From Planosporangium flavigriseum (GTDB lineage Bacteria > Actinomycetota > Actinomycetes > Mycobacteriales > Micromonosporaceae), in assembly GCF_011947225.1 (NCBI RefSeq), contig NZ_JAATVW010000003.1, forward strand, positions 358,719 to 422,718: a stretch of DNA of 64,000 bases, read 5' to 3'. The first letter of the stretch is position 1. The number at the start of each line of letters is the position of its first letter. Shown here piece after piece: positions 54,413 through 62,631 of this stretch. Made by a program: the position numbers and the translations under genes. The notes below the pieces were generated by a model. That model did no database searches and was not told the origin of the DNA. It was given only the letters and a program-made list of their open reading frames with translations.

Positions 54413-55945
54413 ATGGAGTACGAGGTCTGCCTGTCCTACGCCGCTGAGGATCGCGAGTACGTAGCCGAGGTGGCCAACGTGCTACGCGACCGTTCGGTCG
54501 ACGTCTTCTACGACCAGTACGAGGATGCGGCGCTCTGGGGAAAGAACATGCAGATCCACTTCACCGGGGTGTTCGCCTCAGCTCGCCGTTACTGCGTCGT
54601 CTTCATCTCCGCCAACTACGTGAAGGAGACCAAGTTCTGGACCAAGGTGGAACGCGAAAGCGCACTGCAGCGGGCGTTCATGGAAGCTGGTGAGTACCTG
54701 CTCCCCGCCCGGTTCGACGACACCGAGGTCCCCTGGATCCTGCGCACCATCCGCTACGTCGATCTCCGCGAAACGACCCCGGCGGAGCTTGCCGACCTGA
54801 TTTGCCGAAAGCTGATGTTGGGACCGGAGCCGACGGACCAGGACGACGGGTCTTTTCCCCGCTGGTTCGAGCCGACCAGACTGGCGCTCGGTGACGTGAC
54901 CGACGAGGTCCACTCCTACCAGGGCGCTCCGGTCGACGGCAGCGCCGACGGACTCGATCGGGTCTTCCGGAAAACCGTGCGCCGGCTGGCCGACCTCGCG
55001 CGACGTGACGGCGACGCCCGGTACTGGACGCAGGGTGAGGACCGGCGCTTCGACCGGCTCTACGCCACGGCGTCCGTGGCGACCGCCCTGGCCCAACTCG
55101 GCCTGGCGCACGACGCGCCGCCGCTTCGGGAGGCCGTCGCGTTCCTCCGCAGTACCGACCCGTCGTCGATCGACGACCGCGCGGCGACGATCTTCCTACT
55201 GATCACGAACAAGCTCGACGCCGACGGCTGCCTCCGGTTCGTCGAGGCGATCGCCCAGCACCAGGTACAGGACCCGGAATCGGCCCTGCACGGCTCGTTC
55301 CTCCTACCCCAGGGCCCCGCACCGGACAGGCGGGCCGACGGGCGGCCGCTGTGGACGACGGCGCCGGTCCACGCCGGCGGCGCCAGCTTTCACGCCTGTC
55401 ACCTGGCCGACGTGCTCCTCCATCTGCCGCCGCACGCCGCGCAGGCGAGGAGGGCGGCCGAACCGGTGCTGGCCGGGATCCGGGAGTTCTTGATCAGGAG
55501 CCTGGACCGCAATCGCGGCTGGCTCGTGGATCTCCAGGGCAACCCGACACCGCAGACGCTGTACGCCTTCGCACTGTGTTCCGCCCTGGCGATTCCATTT
55601 CCGGCGAACTGGCGCACCGTCACCGAGAAATCGTTCGAGATGTTGACGGCCGGGGCGTTCGGGATGGTCACCCGCTGCTTCGGCGTCATGAACGCCTGGT
55701 ACATCTATGCGACCAGGAAGGACGAGGCGTTCCGGGCTGACGCCGCGCAATTCGCCCAAGGCGAGGCTGGCGCTCTCGCCCGACATCTCGACGCCACTGC
55801 GCTGGGCGCCCTGGACATCGCCGCGGTACAGCGGGCGCTGGACTGCACAGTACGATTAACCGACCACAGACTGTCGCGTTTTGTCGCACCAGCGGTACGG
55901 GCTGCCGCTAGCAAGGTCGATTGGGAGAGCAGTGACCAAGTTTGA
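54413..55945 (+). CDS. TIR-domain protein with long helical C-terminal region (candidate immune effector)
   Basis: The ATG follows CCGGAGCGAACC. Residues 1-140 are a bacterial TIR domain (YEVCLSYAAEDREYVAEVAN, YDQYEDAALWGKNM, YCVVFISANYV, LLPARFDDTEVPW). The WxxxE motif FWTKVE supplies the catalytic Glu (Glu80) of NAD-cleaving TIRs. Residues 160-510 are mainly alpha-helical with repeats such as WLVDLQGNPTPQTLYAFALC and SFHACHLADVLLHLP. They vaguely suggest an alpha/alpha-toroid fold of the terpene-cyclase/prenyltransferase kind, which is a guess. The stop overlaps the start of a YrdC-like gene by 14 bp, so the two are an operon. The place, between core genes, and the TIR suggest an antiviral or stress role. 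Confidence 0.85.
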   Translation: MEYEVCLSYAAEDREYVAEVANVLRDRSVDVFYDQYEDAALWGKNMQIHFTGVFASARRYCVVFISANYVKETKFWTKVERESALQRAFMEAGEYLLPARFDDTEVPWILRTIRYVDLRETTPAELADLICRKLMLGPEPTDQDDGSFPRWFEPTRLALGDVTDEVHSYQGAPVDGSADGLDRVFRKTVRRLADLARRDGDARYWTQGEDRRFDRLYATASVATALAQLGLAHDAPPLREAVAFLRSTDPSSIDDRAATIFLLITNKLDADGCLRFVEAIAQHQVQDPESALHGSFLLPQGPAPDRRADGRPLWTTAPVHAGGASFHACHLADVLLHLPPHAAQARRAAEPVLAGIREFLIRSLDRNRGWLVDLQGNPTPQTLYAFALCSALAIPFPANWRTVTEKSFEMLTAGAFGMVTRCFGVMNAWYIYATRKDEAFRADAAQFAQGEAGALARHLDATALGALDIAAVQRALDCTVRLTDHRLSRFVAPAVRAAASKVDWESSDQV

Positions 55946-56597
55946 GTACGCCTCGGCCACGCCCGCCAAGTTGCTCAAGTTCGGTGAAGCCGCCCGAATA
56001 GCGGACACCCTGCGGCAGGGCGGACTCGCCGTCCTGCCGACTGAGACCGGATACATGATCGCGGCCGCCGCGACCAACACCGCCGCGGTCGAGAAGGTCT
56101 TCCATGCCAAGCAGCGAAGCCTGACCAACCCGATGCACGTGGCCGTCGGGTCGCTGGCGATGGCCCGGCAGTTCGCCGAGATCTCGCCGCTGGCGACGCA
56201 CCTGCTCGGCGAATTCACGCCGGGGCCGCTGACCGTCGTCGTTCCCCAGACTGACCGGCTTCCGACCTCACTGGTGACCCTCAACGGCACCGTCGGTATC
56301 CGCGTTCCCGACCACCCGGCGACGCTCCAGGTCATCGCGCTGCTCGGCGAACCTGTGACGGCAACCAGTCTTAACCGCTCGGGTGAGGAGAGTCTGCCAC
56401 TCGATCGAGCACAGCTCGAGTCGCTGGAATGGCCTCACGACGAGATCATTCCTGTCCTCGAGGACACGACCTCCATCACAGAGACGAGCGCGTCGACACT
56501 CGCCCGCATCACCACCGGCAACGTCGAGATACTGCGCGTCGGGCCGATCAGCGAGGCGGCCGTTCTCCGCGCGATCGAGAACGCGCAGCTCGGCTAA
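55932..56597 (+). CDS. YrdC/Sua5-like domain protein, paralogue linked to the TIR gene
   Basis: A GTG behind GGGAGAGC gives 221 residues. The fold marks of threonylcarbamoyl-AMP synthase are there: LPTETGYMIAA (in place of PTDTVYGL), AKQRSLTNPMHV (the K-x-R-S-x3-NP substrate loop, Lys60 to Asn67) and TSLNRSGEE (SxN motif). The binding residues are kept well enough for ATP and perhaps amino-acid binding, but the sequence is far from the housekeeping Sua5 at 57-58 kb. It may make a carbamoyl-AMP-like product, or regulate the TIR partner. It overlaps the TIR gene by 14 bp. Composition looks less GC-rich than the core genes. Confidence 0.8.
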   Translation: MTKFEYASATPAKLLKFGEAARIADTLRQGGLAVLPTETGYMIAAAATNTAAVEKVFHAKQRSLTNPMHVAVGSLAMARQFAEISPLATHLLGEFTPGPLTVVVPQTDRLPTSLVTLNGTVGIRVPDHPATLQVIALLGEPVTATSLNRSGEESLPLDRAQLESLEWPHDEIIPVLEDTTSITETSASTLARITTGNVEILRVGPISEAAVLRAIENAQLG

Positions 56598-57277
56598 CTC
56601 GGCTCGCCGAGCAACGCCGCCGAGTGCTGAACGTCCGCCAGTCGAGCGAAATTCAGAGCATATTCCCTGAGGCGCACCTGCAGGCTGGCTAGCTGCCGGC
56701 GGCACTCGTCGTTCTCCGGCCAGTCAAGCTCCGAGGCCTGCGGTCGGTCGCGCTCGTACTGGCTCAACTTTGCGTGCCATAACGCCAGGAACGGCCGAAT
56801 TTCCCGGTTCAGCATCATGATCGCAAGGTATTCGACCGGAAGCCCCTCCCCTGGTCGGGACGGCTGGCTCGACTCGAGCGTCTCTCGCGTGACCTGGAAC
56901 AGGGAATGCAGTGACGTAAGGGCCTCACGCAGGATTCCGGATCGGCCGTCGAGCGGCTGCACGGCAATCCGCGTGGAGACTTCGACGAACAACTTCCACG
57001 CCACGTGTCGGCTGTCGTCGGTGACGACGAAGGTGATCTCACTGAACTGCGGCACGGAGAGGGTCACCTGGGCGACCCGGAACGCGCGTGCGTAGACATC
57101 GATGCCAAGCGCAACCGTCAGGCCGACAACAGCGCCCGCAAGAATGTAGAAGGCCACTCCGCGGCTCGTCACGATGCCGTATACAAGTAACGCGCCGAGC
57201 ACCCCGGCAGCAACGGAAACCGCCACGCGGACGAACCGCCGCAACCTGCCTACGGGACGGATGAGTTCGATGGCCAC
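56594..57277 (-). CDS. Two-segment membrane protein of unknown function next to the TIR operon
   Basis: GTG behind GAGGAGAG gives 227 residues. Two adjacent membrane segments (VAVSVAAGVLGALLVYGIV and VAFYILAGAVVGLTVALGI) are followed by about 150 cytoplasmic, mostly helical residues with no recognised motif. Conserved-looking stretches include WKLFVEVSTRIAV and FLALWHAKLSQYER. The stop overlaps the YrdC-like stop by four bases in convergent orientation. It could be the membrane partner of the TIR/YrdC pair or an unrelated accessory gene. Confidence 0.65.
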   Translation of the reverse strand: MAIELIRPVGRLRRFVRVAVSVAAGVLGALLVYGIVTSRGVAFYILAGAVVGLTVALGIDVYARAFRVAQVTLSVPQFSEITFVVTDDSRHVAWKLFVEVSTRIAVQPLDGRSGILREALTSLHSLFQVTRETLESSQPSRPGEGLPVEYLAIMMLNREIRPFLALWHAKLSQYERDRPQASELDWPENDECRRQLASLQVRLREYALNFARLADVQHSAALLGEPS

Positions 57278-57369
57278 CACTCTCCTCGCGTGCCACGAGG
57301 ATAGCGATGGTCGATCCGTGCCACCAGCCCGTCGGGTCCGCACTCGGAGCCTGCCGCCGGCACCATCGG

Positions 57370-58017
57370 TCAAGGCGTCTCGGGCGCCTGTATCGAGGGC
57401 ACGACCTCCCGCAGCCGCTCCAGCGATATCGCACCCGGACGCAGGACGGTCGGCGTCTCGCCGGTGAGATCCACAATCGTGCTCGGCGGAAGATCCAGAA
57501 ACTGCTGCGACTCCAGGTACACGCTGACCGAGTAGCCCAGTTGGTCGCGCGCCTCCTCTGCTGTCCGGGGCAGGGGGTGCCCCGCTTTGTTGGCCGACGA
57601 GACGGCCATCGGGCCGGTCTGGCGCAGCACCTCCAGCGCGACCGGGTGCAGCGGCATCCGCACCGCGACCGTCCCGCTACCCCCATCTCCCAGGTCCCAC
57701 TGGAGGCTGGGCGCGTGCCTGACAATGATCGTCAGTGCGCCGGGCCAGAAGGCCTCCACCAGGTCCTGCGCGGCGGACGAGAGCGTGTAGACGAGGCCGT
57801 CAAGGGTCTGCCGGGAGCCCACCAGCACCGGCGTCGGGCTGTCGCGCTCCTTGGCGTTGAGCAGCGAGCGCACTGCCCAGGTCTTGAACGCGTCGGCGCC
57901 GATGCCGTACACCGTGTCGGTCGGCATCACGACCAGGTCACCGCGCTGGACGGCCTCGACGGCGGCAGCGATCCCCTGCTCGCGCTCGTCGGGCTTCCCG
58001 CAGTCGTAAAGCATCAC
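57370..58017 (-). CDS. sua5: L-threonylcarbamoyladenylate synthase
   Basis: This 215-residue protein has PTDTVYGIGADA, NAKERDSPTPVLV (Lys and Arg of the KxR site), SSANKAG (SxN motif) and the C-terminal LRPGAIS. These mark the housekeeping YrdC/Sua5 (TsaC) enzyme that makes threonylcarbamoyl-AMP from Thr, bicarbonate and ATP for tRNA t6A37. It is next to prmC (11 bp downstream in the transcript order prmC then sua5), an arrangement widespread in bacteria. Confidence 0.94.
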   Translation of the reverse strand: MMLYDCGKPDEREQGIAAAVEAVQRGDLVVMPTDTVYGIGADAFKTWAVRSLLNAKERDSPTPVLVGSRQTLDGLVYTLSSAAQDLVEAFWPGALTIIVRHAPSLQWDLGDGGSGTVAVRMPLHPVALEVLRQTGPMAVSSANKAGHPLPRTAEEARDQLGYSVSVYLESQQFLDLPPSTIVDLTGETPTVLRPGAISLERLREVVPSIQAPETP

Positions 58018-58028
58018 GAGGGGACAGC

Positions 58029-58880
58029 TTAGCGGCGCTGAGCGGTGGCGAACCTCGGCCGCCCCGCCAGGTCGCGGTGGTCGGCGATCTCACCGAATCG
58101 GCCGTCGGCGCGTAGCAGTCCCGGGACCGCTTCGCCGTGGGTGTCGTCGTGCTCGACGCCGAACCAGCCGCCCGGTCGCAACAAGCGGGCCACGCGGGGC
58201 ACCAGGCCGCGGATCAGGTCCAGGCCGTCCGCACCCGAGAAAACCGCCGGGTACGGGTCGAAGCGGGCCACCTCGGGCGGTACCGGGGTGCCGGCGGGCA
58301 CGTAGGGCGGATTGCACAGCACCAGGTCGACAGCGCCGTCGAGGTCGGCCAGCAGCCCGGGGTCGGTGACTTCGCCCGCCACGACCTGGACACCAGAACC
58401 GGCGGCGTTGCGGCGCAGCCATTCGAGCGCCGCCGGGTCCCGCTCTACGGCGTACACCCGCGCGGCGGGGCGCGCGGCGGCGACGGCGAGGGCGATCGCC
58501 CCGGAGCCGCTACACAGGTCGACGACGGTGCCCTCCCCGTCTTCGAACACGCTCAGCCCCCACTCGACCAGCAGTTCCGTCTCGGGGCGCGGCACGAAGA
58601 CACCCGGGCCGACGGCCACCTCGATGTGGTGGAACCCGGCGACGCCGGTGAGGTGCTGGAGGGGTACCCGCCGGGCACGGGCGTCGACGAGGTCCCGCAG
58701 GCGCGCGGCCTGCGTCGGGTCCAGGGCCGGTGCGAGCGGCAGCTTCGAACGGGACATGCCGAGAACGTGGGCGGTCAGAATTTCAGCGTCCACGCGTGGC
58801 GAGGCGACGCCGGCTGCCGACAAAACGACCACCGCTTCACGGATCGCCCACGACGCATTGATCGACTGCTCTGCGGCCAT
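58029..58880 (-). CDS. prmC: Peptide chain release factor N(5)-glutamine methyltransferase
   Basis: The ATG at MAAEQSINASW gives 283 residues, the usual PrmC length; a GTG seven codons further upstream is also possible. The N-terminal helical domain ends at FVPRPETELLVEW, the SAM site is VVDLCSGSGAIALAVA, and the catalytic motif is LCNPPYVP (NPPY). It methylates the Gln of the GGQ motif of release factors. prfA lies 2 kb upstream on the same strand, interrupted by a GGDEF gene. Confidence 0.93.
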   Translation of the reverse strand: MAAEQSINASWAIREAVVVLSAAGVASPRVDAEILTAHVLGMSRSKLPLAPALDPTQAARLRDLVDARARRVPLQHLTGVAGFHHIEVAVGPGVFVPRPETELLVEWGLSVFEDGEGTVVDLCSGSGAIALAVAAARPAARVYAVERDPAALEWLRRNAAGSGVQVVAGEVTDPGLLADLDGAVDLVLCNPPYVPAGTPVPPEVARFDPYPAVFSGADGLDLIRGLVPRVARLLRPGGWFGVEHDDTHGEAVPGLLRADGRFGEIADHRDLAGRPRFATAQRR

Positions 58881-58910
58881 GTCGTCGGGTGCTGGGGACA
58901 CCTCATAATC

Positions 58911-60479
58911 ATGGTGCACCGTTGCGTACACGCGATGGGGGGTCTTCGGGTGGGCGTCGGGGTCGGCAGCGCCGCCGAACTTGAGCACGTTCGCACGCTT
59001 CTGCTCGCCGGTCGCTGCGCCGAGGCCAGCGCGCTCACGCGACGCATCCTCCCGACCGCCGTCGGAGCCGACCGGGCGGACGCGCTGACCCAATACCTCG
59101 CCGTGCTGATCAATCTCCGGCGCAGCGGGGAGTACAGCGCGACGATGGACGCGGCGTTCGAAGCCACCCGTGCCCACCCCGACCCGGCCCGGATCGGCCT
59201 ACTGCACTCGTTCGCCGCGGTGGTCGCGCTGCACGACGGCTCGCTCGAGAGGTGCGTCTGGCACCTGGTGCTCTCGGCGCGCACGCTCAACACGGTTGAC
59301 CTGACCAACGCCACCCTCGTCCGGGCCTGGCACAACCTCGCCATGGCGTACTCGTACGCCGGCTTCCACGGGCACGCGCTCAGTGCCATCGCCCGGGCCC
59401 GCGCCATCGCCTCCTCGCTGGGGATGCAGACCGCCCACCTCGCCGTTCCCGGCATCCGGGTGCGCCACGCCGTCTTCCTCGACCAGCGCGGAGACACCCA
59501 CGGCTGCACGCGAATCCTGCGCGACGTCGTGTACGACCTCGACCTGCGCCGACGCAGCGGGGAGCTTTCGATGCTGCGGCCGATCAGCATCCGGGCGTAC
59601 GGGTACGCGATCGCCCGGCTGGCCACGCTCGGCCACCCCGGGCCGATGGCCGACACCCATCCGGGCGTACTGCTCCGGGCCCACGACGACTCCGTCACGG
59701 CCAACGACTTCGCCGCGCTCGGGGCGGTGTGCCTGGCCATCGCCGAGCGCCGGCCGATGGAGGCCCTCGCCCGGCTGGAGACCGCAGAGGTGTCCGACGA
59801 GACGTTGGGCGCGGCCGAGGGACACCGGCTGAACGCCCTGGCCCACCTCGTCGCGGGGAGGACGGCTGACGCGTACGACGCCGACCGGCGGGCGTTCCGC
59901 GTCGCCAGCGCGTCCGACGAGAAACTGCGGGACCTGTTCGTCGAGGGCATGGCCGCCCGGGTCGACCACGAGGACCTGCGCCGCCGTGCCGACTGGTACG
60001 CCGGCGCCGCGCACACCGACCCGCTGACCGGGCTGCCCAACCGCAGGGCGCTCGAGCAGTACGTGAACGGGCTTGTGGCCAGGGGCGAGTCCCTCGTCCT
60101 CGGCGTGTGCGATCTGGACGACTTCAAGGCCGTCAACACGGTACACGGCCACCTGTCGGGTGACCTGGTGCTGCAGCGGGTCGCCGGGGTGTTCAGCCGC
60201 GTGATGCGCCGCGGCGACTTCGTGTCCCGCTACGGCGGCGACGAATTCGTGGTGGTGCTCGCGACGACGTCGCAGGAAGAAGCCAGCGAGATCGCCCGCC
60301 GAATCGTCACCGCCGTGTCCGGTGAGGACTGGGAGTCACTGGTGCCCGGAACTCCGGTGAGCGTGACGATCGGCTGGGCGGGCATCTCGGAGGACGGTCC
60401 GATCACCACGGTTACCGAGGCATTCATGGCAGCCGACCACGAGATGCTGAAGGCCAAGGAGATGCCGTGCGCGTCCTGA
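58911..60479 (+). CDS. Diguanylate cyclase with helical (TPR-like) N-terminal region
   Basis: Start uncertain: ATG at 58911, ATG at 58935 or GTG at 58950 (the last has GGGGGG spaced seven bases). About 510-523 residues. Residues 20-330 are helical repeats of the TPR type (LLLAGRCAEASALTRRILP, VRAWHNLAMAYSYAGFHGHA). The C-terminal domain has DPLTGLPNRRAL, the metal Asp in DLDDFK, the active GGDEF in RYGGDEFVVVL and an RRGD I-site five residues earlier, so product inhibition is likely. It should make c-di-GMP from two GTP. No membrane segment is present. It is divergent from prmC with about 30 bp between starts, and a nested hairpin follows. Confidence 0.9.
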   Translation: MVHRCVHAMGGLRVGVGVGSAAELEHVRTLLLAGRCAEASALTRRILPTAVGADRADALTQYLAVLINLRRSGEYSATMDAAFEATRAHPDPARIGLLHSFAAVVALHDGSLERCVWHLVLSARTLNTVDLTNATLVRAWHNLAMAYSYAGFHGHALSAIARARAIASSLGMQTAHLAVPGIRVRHAVFLDQRGDTHGCTRILRDVVYDLDLRRRSGELSMLRPISIRAYGYAIARLATLGHPGPMADTHPGVLLRAHDDSVTANDFAALGAVCLAIAERRPMEALARLETAEVSDETLGAAEGHRLNALAHLVAGRTADAYDADRRAFRVASASDEKLRDLFVEGMAARVDHEDLRRRADWYAGAAHTDPLTGLPNRRALEQYVNGLVARGESLVLGVCDLDDFKAVNTVHGHLSGDLVLQRVAGVFSRVMRRGDFVSRYGGDEFVVVLATTSQEEASEIARRIVTAVSGEDWESLVPGTPVSVTIGWAGISEDGPITTVTEAFMAADHEMLKAKEMPCAS

Positions 60480-60509
60480 GCACCACCGTTGCGCAGAAAG
60501 CCACCCTGC

Positions 60510-60584
60510 GTAAAAACGACGGGCTGTCAGCATCCCAGCTGGGACGCTGACAGCCCGTCGGGTGTCGGAGTATCTAGTTTTTAC
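60510..60584. terminator. Nested palindromic hairpin between the GGDEF gene and a small gene
   Basis: A near-perfect 42-bp palindrome (60518-60559, one mismatch) has TCCCAGCTGGGA at its centre and GACGGGCTGTCAGC arms. It is enclosed by a second inverted repeat GTAAAAAC (60510-60517) and GTTTTTAC (60577-60584). The U-rich outer arms serve as the tail in either direction, so it can end both convergent genes. Confidence 0.85.
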
Positions 60585-60823
60585 GGCGTCGTGGACGTGC
60601 GCCGCTGGCGGACGTTGGCCAGCCAACGCTCCAGTTCAGCCCGCTCCTGCGCGCGCTGGCGATCGGCGCTCACCGCTGCCCGGGCGTTGTCCTGGGCGGT
60701 GGGGATCCGGTTCTCCCCCAGCACGGAACGACCAACTCGGTAGATCAGGCCAGCCGTAGCGCCGATCACGGCGCGCGGGGCAGCAGTGATATCGACTGGC
60801 GTATTACGCATCGGCGAAGACAT
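60581..60823 (-). CDS. Small hypothetical protein
   Basis: ATG at MSSPMRNTPVDIT, behind GGGGGAAC, gives 80 residues. There is a short hydrophobic stretch (PRAVIGATAGLIYRVG), then a charged helix (ARAAVSADRQRAQERAELERWL). I recognise no domain. It lies between prfA and the GGDEF gene, and its stop codon is within the outer arm of the hairpin. Moderately likely to be real because of its start signal and placement. Confidence 0.5.
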   Translation of the reverse strand: MSSPMRNTPVDITAAPRAVIGATAGLIYRVGRSVLGENRIPTAQDNARAAVSADRQRAQERAELERWLANVRQRRTSTTP

Positions 60824-60959
60824 GACTGCGGTTCCCCCTGCGAGGTCTGATGCCGCGACAACGATACCGGACAATGCTGCGGGTGACGGGTTTCAAGGGT
60901 GTGACAGTGGCGTCAGTCGAAGGTTACGTTGCCACAATGTGCATGCGGCGACATGCGAA

Positions 60960-62048
60960 CTACTTGCGCACCAGCTGGGTTTCGCCCGCAAGGCGGGCCT
61001 GCCGATCAGCCTCGGTCAGCGCATCGAGTACACCGTCCATGTCGCCGGCGAGCGCCAGGTCAAGGTTGTACGCCGTGTACCCGATGCGGTGGTCGGTAAT
61101 CCGGTTCTGCGGGAAGTTGTAGGTCCGGATCCGCTCCGACCGGTCGACGGTCCTGACCTGCGCCTTACGCGCGTCGGACGCGGCCGCGGCGGCCTGCTCC
61201 TCGGCCAACTGGGCGAGCTTCGCCCGCAGCATCCGCATCGCCCGGTCCTTGTTCTGCAACTGCGAACGCTCGTTCTGGCAGGAGACGACGATCCCGGTCG
61301 GGAGGTGGGTGATCCGCACCGCCGAGTCGGTGGTGTTGACGCTCTGCCCACCGGGACCGGACGAGCGGAACACGTCGATCCGCAGGTCGTTCTGGTCGAT
61401 CTCGACCTCGGCCTCTTCGGCCTCGGGCGTGACCAGTACGCCGGCCGCGCTGGTGTGGATGCGCCCCTGCGACTCGGTTACGGGTACCCGCTGCACGCGG
61501 TGGACGCCGCCCTCCCACTTCAGCCGCGACCACACACCGTTGCCGCCCTCCGGCACGCCACGCGTCTTGATGGCGACCGCGACGTCCTTGTACCCGCCGA
61601 GGTCGGAATCCTGGGAGTCGAGGACCTCGGTGACCCAACCGTGCCGTTCGGCGTAGCGCAGGTACATTCGCAGCAGGTCGCCGGCGAACAGCGCCGACTC
61701 CTCGCCGCCTTCCCCAGCCTTGATCTCCAGGATCACGTCCTTGGCGTCGTTGGGGTCACGCGGCATGAGCAGTTCAGCCAGCCGCTCCTCCAGCTCCGGC
61801 AGGCGAGCCTCGATCGCGGCCGCCTCGGCGGCGAAGTCGGGGTCCTCGGCGGCGAACTCGCGCGCGGCGGCGAGGTCGGCACGGGCCTGGTTCAGCTCGA
61901 CCGCGGTCTTGGCGATGGGGGTCAGTTCGGCGTACCTGCGCCCGACCTTGCGGGCGGCGTTCTGGTCGGCGTGAATGGCCGGGTCGGCAAGGCGCTGCTC
62001 CAACTCGGCGTATTCGGCGAGGAGGGTTTCCAGGCGCTCGCTGTTCAT
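60960..62048 (-). CDS. prfA: Peptide chain release factor 1
   Basis: This 362-residue protein contains the RF1 signature: the GGQ loop [17 protein letters not shown], the RF1-type codon-recognition motif region around [15 protein letters not shown] (a PxT variant reads PVT) and the N-terminal coiled coil. It reads UAA and UAG and releases the peptide. The GGQ Gln is the PrmC methylation target. It follows rpmE by about 110 bp. Confidence 0.95.
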   Translation of the reverse strand: MNSERLETLLAEYAELEQRLADPAIHADQNAARKVGRRYAELTPIAKTAVELNQARADLAAAREFAAEDPDFAAEAAAIEARLPELEERLAELLMPRDPNDAKDVILEIKAGEGGEESALFAGDLLRMYLRYAERHGWVTEVLDSQDSDLGGYKDVAVAIKTRGVPEGGNGVWSRLKWEGGVHRVQRVPVTESQGRIHTSAAGVLVTPEAEEAEVEIDQNDLRIDVFRSSGPGGQSVNTTDSAVRITHLPTGIVVSCQNERSQLQNKDRAMRMLRAKLAQLAEEQAAAAASDARKAQVRTVDRSERIRTYNFPQNRITDHRIGYTAYNLDLALAGDMDGVLDALTEADRQARLAGETQLVRK

Positions 62049-62106
62049 GATCTTCCTATCTATGGGCCGGCCCGGGCACGTCTACGTGATGGCTGAATAC
62101 GACGAC

Positions 62107-62150
62107 GGCGCCCGCCCGCGGCCCCGACGGGGCAGCGCGGTGCGGGCGCC
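62107..62150 (-). terminator. Hairpin after rpmE
   Basis: Perfect 9-base arms GGCGCCCGC and GCGGGCGCC with a 26-base GC-rich loop, just after the rpmE stop and before the prfA start. Confidence 0.6.
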
Positions 62151-62160
62151 GACGGCGCAG

Positions 62161-62391
62161 CTACTTGCCGGCCTTCTTGGCGGCCTGAGCCTTGGCGTAC
62201 TTCTGCTGGAACTTGGCAACCCGGCCAGCGGTGTCGAGCACGCGCTGCTTACCGGTGTAGAACGGGTGGCACACGTTGCACGTCTCAACGTGGATCTGCC
62301 CGTTCTTCGCGGTGCTACGGGTGGTGAAGGCGTTGCCGCAGGAGCAAGTGACCTGGGTCACGTCGTACTGCGGGTGAGCGTTGGGCTTCAA
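62161..62391 (-). CDS. rpmE: 50S ribosomal protein L31
   Basis: A TTG start behind GAGAGGA gives 76 residues and the expected beginning [19 protein letters not shown]; the longer frame upstream is not conserved-looking. Zinc ligands are present in CSCG and CNVC, so this is the zinc-containing C+ form. [13 protein letters not shown] and [17 protein letters not shown] are typical L31 segments. In actinobacteria the C+ form is often swapped for a C- paralogue under zinc limitation; no paralogue is in the window. Confidence 0.93.
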   Translation of the reverse strand: MKPNAHPQYDVTQVTCSCGNAFTTRSTAKNGQIHVETCNVCHPFYTGKQRVLDTAGRVAKFQQKYAKAQAAKKAGK

Positions 62392-62581
62392 GACAGGCGG
62401 TCCTCTCGTGTGTGGTCGCCGGGTCGCCGTCAACACCGCCGCCTAGCGGCGGCTCGGGCGTGAACCGGTACCTGGCCGACGTACCAGTGTGCCATGCCGG
62501 CGCGACCGTCTGGTCGGTACTACCCCGCTCAGCACACTCAATTGCTCAACAGCGGGGGCCGTGCAGGCATTCCCGCAGGTG

Positions 62582-62622
62582 GCGAAGAGGGCGGCCGGAC
62601 TCTCGCCCGGCCGCCTCTTCGC
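62582..62622 (-). terminator. Hairpin after rho
   Basis: Arms of about 16 bases (62582-62598 GCGAAGAGGGCGGCCGG and 62607-62622 CCGGCCGCCTCTTCGC) pair with one bulge, ten bases after the rho stop codon. Confidence 0.75.
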
Positions 62623-62631
62623 GTACTTGCC

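Noticed and set aside
58137..58910. Upstream extension of the GGDEF protein by 258 codons
   Set aside because: It lies antisense over prmC and reads as low-complexity; helical repeats begin only after the starts near 58.9 kb.
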